In this document: piece by piece, positions 55,982 to 64,000 of the stretch | How positions within the stretch are numbered: position 1 is the first letter of the stretch | Layout of the letters: each line of letters starts with the position of its first letter | Assembly: GCA_963693315.1 (NCBI GenBank) | Contig: OY856186.1 | Location: forward strand, 95,708,943-95,772,942 | Source: Diogma glabrata | Taxonomy: Eukaryota > Arthropoda > Insecta > Diptera > Cylindrotomidae | Direction of reading: 5' to 3' | DNA: 64,000 bases | The notes under the pieces: model-generated | Database searches by the model: none | What the model was told of the DNA's origin: nothing | The model's input: only the letters and a program-made list of their open reading frames with translations | Translations under genes and position numbers: made by a program

Positions 55982-57357
55982 TTGGATTTAACTGTTCAAG
56001 AACCTGAACCACCAATACATGTGGTTCAAAACATATTAAATGATGTAATAAATACATCAAATTATAGTGTAACTAATAGTTCTAAATCTGGTATTTCATC
56101 ATCGAAAATGCCAAAAAAGAGAAAAGCCGCCGCTGTAGAATCCTCAGCGCAAATGATGTCTGAACATGACAATTCAAATGCAATGACAATTCCAGTTAGA
56201 AATTCGTTCACTCTATTAATGAAAGATGCATCAGCAGGAGACTGTATTTCCAAAAATATACCACAAAAAACCAGATTTACGCCACCGATCACAGTAAGAA
56301 ATGTATCAAGAGACAACATTAACTCAATTCTCAACAAACTGAAAATTGGAACTTATCGCATTAAATATACAACACTAGGTATAAGATTACAGTGTACAAA
56401 TTTAAGTGACCATGAAAATATCTTAAGTCATTTGTCAGAAAATGATATCGAAAATTTCACGTTTAGATCTCCGGAGAAAAAACTTTTGAAATTTGTTTAC
56501 ACCAAATGGATACGAATACATTAAAACAAGAGTTAACCGAGATGGGACTCACAAAAATTGCCGAAATAAAACCAATGTCAATCAGAAATAAAAGATATGA
56601 TTGTCAAAGTGCATACTTGATAAAGTTTGAAAAAAACTCTATAAACCTAAAACAGCTACGCCAAGTGAAAGTTATTTTTAATACAATAATTAACTGGAAC
56701 CATTATCGAAACAAAAACACGGGCCCAATGATTTGCAGAAGATGTCAACTTTATGGTCATGCTGCTGAAAACTATAACTTTAAAATTCGCTGTTCAAATT
56801 GTGGTGATAAACATGAAAGCAGTAAGTGTACTATCAACGAATCAACAGAAACTAAATGCTGCAACTGCGGTGGACCGCATAGATCCACATCTCAAGAATG
56901 TCCAAAGCGAGATGAATTTATCAGACTTCAACTTCGTCGTAGTAGTTGGAAAACACAACAACACACTAGCAACAAAAACTTGGAATCTAGTGTATTCAAA
57001 CCATCTGAAAATATGTTCCCCAAGCTGCCAACACGCCAGGTTGATAATAAAACAAAACATTCAACGTTTTTTTCAACTTCTACACAAAATAACTCCAAAA
57101 TGATGTCTCAATTGTTTCATCCAAATCAAAATACAACAACAAGCCAACCAAACGATGATCCATTATTTCAATTTGGAAAGCCGGATGTAAGTAATATTCC
57201 AAACCAACCAACTAATAATAATCTCTTTAGTTTTAGTGAAATTACACAACTTGTCCAGGATGTAGTTGATGGTCTCTCTGGATGCAACACTCGAAGAGAG
57301 CAATATAATGTTATTGTGTCACTGTCTACTAAATATTTATATGGATATGGCAAATAA
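55982..57357 (+). pseudogene. Jockey-like ORF1 (gag-like, CCHC zinc knuckles)
   Basis: Nucleic-acid-binding protein that forms the RNP. The N-terminal part has a basic patch (MPKKRKAAA) and an RRM-like fold region (ITVRNVSRDNINSILNKLKI, GIRLQCTNLSDHENILSHL). One frameshift near 56,505 joins LKFV to DTNTLKQELTEMGLTKI. Knuckles follow: CRRCQLYGHAAENY, where the final Cys is replaced by Tyr; CSNCGDKHESSKC; and CCNCGGPHRSTSQEC. The tail is rich in Asn, Thr and Gln. The frame ends at 57,357, overlapping the start of ORF2 by 17 bp, an arrangement common in this clade. The Cys-to-Tyr change and the frameshift are lesions. Confidence 0.85.
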
Positions 57358-60197
57358 TCGAAAAACACCTTTTTTTATAAAATACGATCTGAATATTTTA
57401 TACTGGAATGCTAGCGGAATTAGTAACAAATACTCCGAACTACTGGATTATATGTATAGAAATACTGTTCATATCGCGCTGATTTGTGAAACATGGCTTA
57501 GTAATCAATCACGACTAAAATTTTCCAACAAGTATTATATTCTCCGATATGACCGAAATAATTTCAAAAAAGGGGGTGTGGCAGTTGTAATTGACAAAAG
57601 TATCATATACAATATTTGTTCATCATTCAATCTTCAAGTAATAGAAGCTATGGGGATTAATATTCCAACAAGTTCAGGTAACCTCAAATTAATAATAGTA
57701 TACTTTCCTGGGACAGGTTCGCCCGTCGTTAAACAATTTTGTGACCAGAAATACGGCAACCATGATACGAAAACCATTTCAAATGCCTTTGTTGAAGATA
57801 TACGTATCCTATGCAACTTACCAAAAACAACCATCATTTGTGGAGACTTAAACGCAAGACACAACTCGTGGAATTGTCTTCGTAGCAACTTAATCGGTAA
57901 AACACTAGAAAGTTTTCTCGTAAGAAATCCCAATATTAATCTGTATGTACCTGATACACCAACATATCTGCCACTTAAAACCAACTTCATTCCATCAACC
58001 TTAGACCTAGTACTTTCAAGCAACAACTCTAATATCTCATCTCTAAACACTTTAAACGAATTCGGTTCCGATCATTTGCCCGTTAACTTCAAGTTTACTA
58101 CGCATTGTATTGTTCGAAAAAATCCTACTCTCCAATTTAATTACAATCAAGCAGACTGGAAACTCTTTAAGAAGCACTTAAACGACAACATCAATCTTAT
58201 TTCCATAAAAAATGAAATAAACAGTCTTGATAGTTCAAATCATAAAAACTACCTAGAGTGTGTTCTAAAATCCTTTACGGATACACTAACAGAAGCTTGC
58301 CAATTATATATACCTGTACGTTCTCAGGCAGCAGGTGACCATAGTCATCCCTTGCTGCCTGAAAACGTCATAAAACTTAAAACATTTAGAAACTCTCTTC
58401 GCAGACAATGGAATTTACACCGTCGTTTAGTTGACAAACACAATCTTAAAATATTAAATAACGAAATCGCGAGACGAATTCAACTTCATAGAAATGAGCA
58501 ATGGTCCGCTTTGGTTGAACAACTCAATTTACAGCCAAAGCTGGATCACAACAAGAAACTTTTTAAAATAACTAAGATTCTCACTAAGAAAAAGAATAAT
58601 ATAATCCCCCCGCTAAAACATACAAATAACAATAACGTTTCACAAACACTTCTAACTGACAAGGAGAAATGTAATGCACTTGCTCAACATTTCAACAAAA
58701 TTCACAAAATGAATAGCAAAATAACTCATACATATAAAACTCAAGAGGAAATCACCCAACTAAAATCCAAGCTCGACGTTCTTAACAGTGACGAACCAAT
58801 TACCGCGATCCAAATAGACATCAAAAATCAACTTACTGGTTTATCCCAAAGAAATAAAGTCCATTATTAGAAACTCAAAATCGAGTAAAGCCCCCGGTCA
58901 CGACGGCATTAATAATATACTTTTAAAACATATTCCACGTAAAGGAATAGTTTTTCTAACAGTAGTTTTCAATGCACTACTTAAATTTGGTTACTTTCCA
59001 AAAATATGGAAGAACTCCAAAATTATCGCAATCCCTAAGCCAAATAAGGACAGATCACTGGCATGCAATTATAGACCAATCAGTTTGTTAAGCAACGTAG
59101 GAAAAATTTTTGAAAAAATAATCTATAACAAAATGCTAATAACAATGGACTCAATAAAAAACTCATCAAGGAGAAATATCTTACCCGATTATCAGTTCGG
59201 CTTCCGGGCTGGCCACTCTTGTAATCAACAAGTAAAACGAATAATTAAACACATCAAAACAAAACGATGTGGAAAAAAATCTACGGGAATGATATCATTT
59301 GACATTGAGAAAGCTTTTGATACCGCGTGGCATGACGGTCTTATATTAAAAATGTACATGCAAGGTTTCCCTTTAATTATCATAAACATAATAAGAAACT
59401 TCTTATCTGACCGAACTTTTAGCGTCTTTTACAAAAACAGCCATTCTGACCAGCTTCATATTTCAGCCGGTGTTCCCCAAGGTTCAGTGATTTCACCGTT
59501 ATTATATTCTATTTATATAGCTGATATTCCTGCTCCTCCCAGCTGTGAAATTGCAACTTTTGCAGATGATACTGTTATATTTTCCACGGCAACTGAAGCT
59601 AATGATATTATATTATCACTCGAAAAAGGTTACAAGTTACTTTACGATTATTGCCAAAAATGGAAAATTAAAATCAACAATGAAAAAACGGTAGCTATCT
59701 ACTTTACAAGACGAAGGGCTTCAAAATTCGTTCCCCAACGCAATCTCATTCTCAATGGAACCGAAATTCACTGGAGTGAAAATATCAAATACCTAGGCAT
59801 CACTTTAGATCCAAAATTAACATTTAATGCCCACATCTCAAATAGTTTAACTAAGATACAAATTGCAATAAAACAACTGTATAGTCTTCTAAACAGGAAA
59901 TCAAAACTTTTCAAAGATAAAAAATTATTAATCTATAAATCTATTATTCAACCGGTGTTACTGTACGGATGCCCATGCTGGGGATTCTGTGCACAAACAT
60001 ACATTAATAAAATCCAAATTCAACAAAATAAATGTTTAAAAATGATCCTTGATAAATCTTGGAGTTTTAACACTAAACAGTTACACAATTTAGCCAATGT
60101 TGCATTGATTAAAGATCAAGTCGAAAAGATTTCATCCAGATTTGCCATCAACTGCACCTCATCAGAAACCCCACTTGTTAACAATCTATTTCAATAA
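57341..60197 (+). pseudogene. Jockey-like ORF2: endonuclease and reverse transcriptase
   Basis: The start is at the ATG of MDMANNRKTPFF (57,341). Endonuclease: LNILYWNASGISNKY (Asn), IALICETWL (Glu), TIICGDLNARHNSW (Asp/Asn), STLDLVLSS and EFGSDHLPVNF (Asp-His). A long linker leads to a frameshift at about 58,850, after ITAIQIDIKNQ. RT: NSKSSKAPGHDGINN, ACNYRPISLLSNVGKIFEKI, YQFGFRAGHSCNQQV, ISFDIEKAFDTAWHDGLIL, SAGVPQGSVISPLLYSIYI and catalytic FADDTVIF, then YLGITLDPKLTFNAHI and LLYGCPCWGFCA. It stops at 60,197. Apart from that one frameshift it is open for about 950 codons. Confidence 0.9.
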
Positions 60198-61827
60198 ATC
60201 TAATATAATATAATATTAGTATATGTTTAGTTAGTAAGTTAGTTAATTATTTTATTCACCTAGTTTTAAGGAAACAGAGGTTAATTACATTATATTAAAA
60301 ATCATTCCTCTAAACATTTATCAAATAATTTACCCTATAGCATTTAAAACAAACATGAATTAATAAGTCAATGACGTAATATCTATGAGTATATAAACCT
60401 AATAAATATAATATATAGATTAATAAAATTAAACAAAATGTAAACAAATACAAAACAACAGTAATAATAAAAAATCTTGAACTTGAACTTTAAATATCAT
60501 TTATTCTATTTAAAATATGCATGATGCTAACCATTTGAATTTAAATTTTTAGATTGATGTAAACAATAAATATATCATCACATTTCAGAACCTTCATCAG
60601 AATTGGCGGCTCTTAAACGTTGGTTATTTCATTTTTCTACTCCGTGGGATGAAGTGGAAAAATATTGGACATCAACACATGCCGAACGATATCAGTTTTT
60701 AAAAACGGATGAAAGTACCAATTTGGTACAGTTGTACGAGGATTGGCCAACTAACAAATTCTCAGGCTTATCGCTTAGTTACATACTATATAGGTTGATT
60801 ATTTAAAATCCATTTCTTCAATTGCATTCACAGGTTAATCTTGATTTCAATTTGCTATATCCTGACCGCCAGTTTTCTTTAATTTATGGGTGGGATTCAT
60901 TTCTAACCAAAATAAGACAAATTTTGGTCCGCGAAATAAAGGACAAAAAGTTATTTTTTTTTTTAACAGAAAGTAATGACAAAAACACCAAAAGTATGTA
61001 TAATGTTTAGCACGATTTTCGTTTTGTTCATTTTCTTTTGTTATAAATAAAAATATTTTGCTTATTGCAGATAGTTTCGATATAAACATTATTAAATGTT
61101 TGCACCAACTTTTAAAGCCGAACGTGAGATTGACCTCCAAGGAAAATAAAAGTTTTTTTAAACCATCTATAGCCAACTCAATAAAGTCATTCGTAATTAC
61201 CATTCCACACCTCTCAGACTTAAACAAAATAATAGAAGAGAGGAAAGCACAATGCTTAAATTATGGAATGACACTACAACCTTTTATTATAACTTATAAA
61301 GAAAATGAAACGGCAAAATATGCTGTTTGTATAGATAAGAATTACTGGATTTTGGACAGTTTCCTGAATTGTGTAAATATATGTTTTAAATCATTTTACG
61401 CCTTTAATTTAAAGTATCCCGTAGAGAGTTATAAAGTTTGGTACTTCATCCAGAAATATTTTTTTAAAATTGAAACCATTTATGACATTCCGGATACACA
61501 AACCATTCTCTTACTTCAAAATCTTGAAAAATTAGAAATTATATAGATAGATTATTTTTTGGATTAGCAAATTTTAAAATTAAGTTACTATTTGATGAAA
61601 CGAATTTGAAAAGTATCAACATTGCACTTGTGTTGCTTATTAAAATATTTTTTTTATCGAATGAAATTAATTTAAACATAATGAAATTTTACATGAACAC
61701 ATTTTGATTTGTTTAAGAAATATTTTAATTTCGTGTCATTAAATTTAATATGAAATAATTTACAATCATTGACACATTGAATATATTTATTAGATTTATT
61801 TATGCATAAGATTTATAAATTTGCAAA

Positions 61828-63341
61828 ATGATTTTATGTTTTAAATGTAATGATGTTTTTAGTTCCGTTGATGATTTATTACGCCATTTAAAAAACGTTC
61901 ATAATCTTAAAACCAATAGTACTTTCAACTGCCAAGAGGGTTGTCCAATGATTTTTACTAATATATCAAGCTTTAAAAGGCATTTGATAAATAAACATAA
62001 TACACAAAATAATGACCTAAGTATTAATTCCAATTCAGTCTTAGTACGTAAATTAACGTATGGTGAAGATATAAACCTAAATAACTCCATTCAAGATTTG
62101 AAAAAGAAGAATAGTATTAATATGCCTAGCCAAGGGACTTATAATATGACGACAAATCAAGATTTTAAAAGTATAATAGAGAATCTTCAAAAAGATCTTG
62201 AGAAAAGCGTTTTGATATTTGTTACGAAATTAAGTAGTAGCAACAGCATAACAACTTCTATTTTACAAACATTGATTACAGATATTACCAATATAATTTT
62301 TGAACCTCTTTTTAAAACTCTAAGTGAATTATTTATTCCATGTTTGAATGATCCCGATATGACAAATCTATTTAACGATATATGTAAAACTTGTTCAAGG
62401 CCTTTTGCCAAAATATCATCCGAACATTTATTTTTAAAGACTTTAAAAAAGAAAACTTATATTTTACTCCTGAAAATTTTGTAATTAATACTAGAATAGG
62501 TGTTAATATGAGAAAGGGGCGACCATGTCTTAAAAATATTATAACTAAAGGTATTTTGATGCCAATTAAAGAGCAAATCAAACATTTTTTTGAATTACCT
62601 AACATTTTAAATAGCACTCTCGAACACATGCAAAAACTCACAGCAGTTGAAAACAACGGAATTAGAAATTTTATTCAAGGGAGTACATGGAAAACTAAGT
62701 TAAAACAGTATGACGGAAAGGTTGTAATTCCCATTGAATTTTATTACGATGACTTTGAAGCTGGCAATGCATTAATCCGTAGCAGCGTTTTATTATAGTT
62801 TTCCTACCCTACCTAGAAATAATTCATCTTTAGAATATATTTTCACGGCTATGTTTATAAAAACAAAAGATCACAAAAATTTCGGAAACAATAAAGCTTT
62901 ACATAAGTTAATATCTGTGATTAATTCCATTGACTCAGAAGGAATACTTATAGAAACTGAATCTCGAATTTTACGGGTTCACTTTGTGTTAAGTTTAATA
63001 GTAGGAGATAATTTAGGACTAAACGGATTATTAGGATTTTCAAGGTCATTTAGTCATAACTTCTTTTGCCGATTTTGCAAAATTAATAAAAATGAAATCC
63101 AACTACATCATATGGAACAAAGTTCATTATTACGAACAAAAGAAAACTACAATAACGATCTTATTATTAATGATTATAAACAAACCGGACTTTTTGAAGA
63201 ATCAATATTGAATAAAATAAACAATTTTCATGTCACTGAAAATTTTTGTGTTGACTTAATGCACGACGTTCTAGAAGGAGTTATTAAATATGGATTGGGA
63301 AATTCAATTCACTATTTTTTATTTGAAAAAAAATATTTTAC
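61828..63341 (+). pseudogene. C2H2-finger / transposase-like gene, partner of the SAM-like gene (broken, cut by gap)
   Basis: Single-exon. Starts at ATG 61,828. The first finger is CFKCNDVFSSVDDLLRHLKN followed by VH; the second has CQEGCPMIF and FKRHLINKH. A helical region follows (NLQKDLEKSVLIFVTKLSSS). The frame shifts near 62,430 and again near 62,785, where sequence also seems lost. The later part reads VVIPIEFYYDDFEAGNAL, YSFPTLPRNNSSLEYIF, LIVGDNLGLNGLLGF, HNFFCRFCKINKNEIQ and CVDLMHDVLEGVIKYGL, then runs into the N gap at 63,342. YDDFE, GDNLG, FCRFC and DLMHD look like catalytic and metal-binding blocks of an RNase-H-type transposase (inference). From memory, similar proteins are abundant in fish and cnidarian genomes. 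Confidence 0.7.
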
Positions 63342-63541
63342 NNNNNNNNNNNNNNNNNNNNNNNNNNNNNNNNNNNNNNNNNNNNNNNNNNNNNNNNNNN
63401 NNNNNNNNNNNNNNNNNNNNNNNNNNNNNNNNNNNNNNNNNNNNNNNNNNNNNNNNNNNNNNNNNNNNNNNNNNNNNNNNNNNNNNNNNNNNNNNNNNNN
63501 NNNNNNNNNNNNNNNNNNNNNNNNNNNNNNNNNNNNNNNNN
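63342..63541. other. assembly gap of 200 N
   Basis: Exactly 200 N, probably a nominal size. Transposase-like sequence enters from the left and RTE 5' sequence leaves on the right, so the RTE border and any target duplication are hidden. Confidence 0.98.
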
Positions 63542-64000
63542 AAGCGGCTCGCTATATAAACGTGTCAAAGGTTGTTTCTGGTAACCTTAAGATGCAGAAC
63601 GGACCCATTCACGACAATTTGGGTTGGGCCTTAGGTTAACACCCTAACCCCGGAAAAAAAATTATTTGTTAAATTTGGAAATCAGAAAAGAAAAACAGAC
63701 CCGGACAAAAACAACAGAATTTTACCTGGACGTGAAAAAGGACCAGACTACCGAATCGGAACGTGGAACGTGCGCAGCCTGAGCGCTCCTGATGCTCTTA
63801 TAAGTCTAGAAACAGAGGCTGAGAGGTATGGGATGGATATCATAGCTCTGCAAGAAATTAGACAGCCAATAATCGGAAAACAAGATTTGGATAGTCACTC
63901 TCTATACTGTAGTGGTCATCCTTCTCGAAGAGAATTTGGAACTGGCTTTCTTGTTGGTGCACGCATACAAGAAGCCGTGATGAAATTCATCCCGGTCAGT
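63542..64000 (+). mobile_element. RTE-like element, 5' region and endonuclease start (continues beyond window)
   Basis: Starts AAGCGGCTCGCTATATAAAC and matches the minus-strand element at about 32,165 and below. The leader has ATGCAGAACGGACCCATTCA. The endonuclease frame reads YRIGTWNVRSLSAPDAL, MDIIALQEIRQPIIG and GTGFLVGARIQEAVMKFIPV up to the window end. The differences from the other copy are few (for example LETEAERYG against IETEAERYR), so the family was recently active. No frame break was seen in the visible part. Confidence 0.9.

Larger units (their letters stand above)
55940..60500 (+). mobile_element. Jockey-like non-LTR retrotransposon, near full length, in intron 6
   Basis: Two overlapping ORFs (gag-like and endonuclease-RT) sit between exons 6 and 7 of the SAM-like gene, in the same orientation. 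The 5' border is uncertain (about 55,800-55,960). The 3' end has A-rich sequence and a short CTTGAACTTGAACTT repeat at about 60,477-60,491. At about 4.5 kb it is the usual length for Jockey-type elements. Only two frame breaks were found, so it is young compared with the other non-LTR copies here. Confidence 0.85.
54455..61546 (+). pseudogene. nine-exon SAM-like gene of a candidate two-gene transposon (lightly decayed)
   Basis: Exons: 54,455-54,506; 54,706-54,876; 54,935-55,069; 55,141-55,272; 55,332-55,535; 55,593-55,743; 60,589-60,793; 60,834-60,993; 61,071-61,546 (TAG). All introns are GT-AG and 58-200 bp, except intron 6, enlarged to 4.8 kb by a Jockey-like insertion. Exons 2-3 (LLEWELDQVAEILTG, GAGFNKISDLKVISGSDLND) look like a SAM-type helical domain. 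Exon 6 has NLYYRSGKTPSGILYHKHKN, a conserved-looking basic block. Later exons have WDEVEKYW and NLLYPDRQFSLIYGWDSF. Phases match at introns 1, 2, 4, 5, 6 and 8, but not at intron 3 (phase 1 into 0) or intron 7 (phase 2 into 0). This suggests two single-base lesions or unusual splice sites. Function unknown. Confidence 0.7.

Overview
The window is nuclear DNA from an animal, most likely an arthropod and probably an insect. It is AT-rich, has short introns with GT-AG borders, and is built almost wholly of nested transposable elements of the types common in insects: Ty3/gypsy, BEL/Pao, Jockey/CR1-like and RTE-like non-LTR elements, and TIR-bounded DNA transposons. There are no operons, no CRISPR array, and no RNA gene that I could recognise. 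No host gene is clearly intact; host-derived sequence is limited to pseudogene fragments (ribulose-phosphate 3-epimerase, twice; a UAP56/DDX39-type helicase, once).

Layout. 1-12,890: a Ty3/gypsy element carrying a 5'-truncated non-LTR element inside its reverse transcriptase. It is present twice in opposite orientations, making an imperfect palindrome with about 5 kb arms, centred on an 880-bp hairpin (5,531-6,412). 12,891-14,240: mostly non-coding. 14,246-14,925: a further half copy of the hairpin sequence with degenerate tandem repeats. 14,930-21,947: ATCCATATCCA-type satellite, a truncated non-LTR element inserted in it, and a 2.66-kb direct tandem duplication that carries satellite and a broken epimerase gene in each unit. 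21,948-24,744: a dispersed repeat interrupted by a 1,229-bp TIR element; its second copy at 48,749-50,322 has the empty site. 25,765-32,680: a microsatellite split by an RTE element with a 12-bp target duplication, itself split by a 3.0-kb long-TIR DNA transposon with an 8-bp target duplication.

32,915-47,524: remains of a second gypsy element whose integrase is split by a 13.1-kb BEL/Pao element (390-bp LTRs, 5-bp target duplication ACTGG). The BEL element holds a 210-bp P-element-like MITE and, inside its gag, about 6.2 kb of foreign DNA. That foreign DNA includes a TIR-bounded element that has picked up the last three exons, with introns, of a UAP56-type helicase gene. 50,477-51,082: a miniature LTR pair. 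52,658-53,690: an endonuclease fragment of another non-LTR element.

54,455-63,341: two adjacent genes in the same direction. One is a nine-exon gene with a SAM-like segment; the other encodes two C2H2 fingers followed by a transposase-like region with conserved acidic and cysteine motifs. I read the pair as a decayed two-gene DNA transposon of a poorly described type, and it is the best candidate here for a little-known system. A nearly complete two-ORF Jockey-like element sits in intron 6 of the first gene, and an RTE 5' end lies just past the 200-N gap that cuts the second gene.
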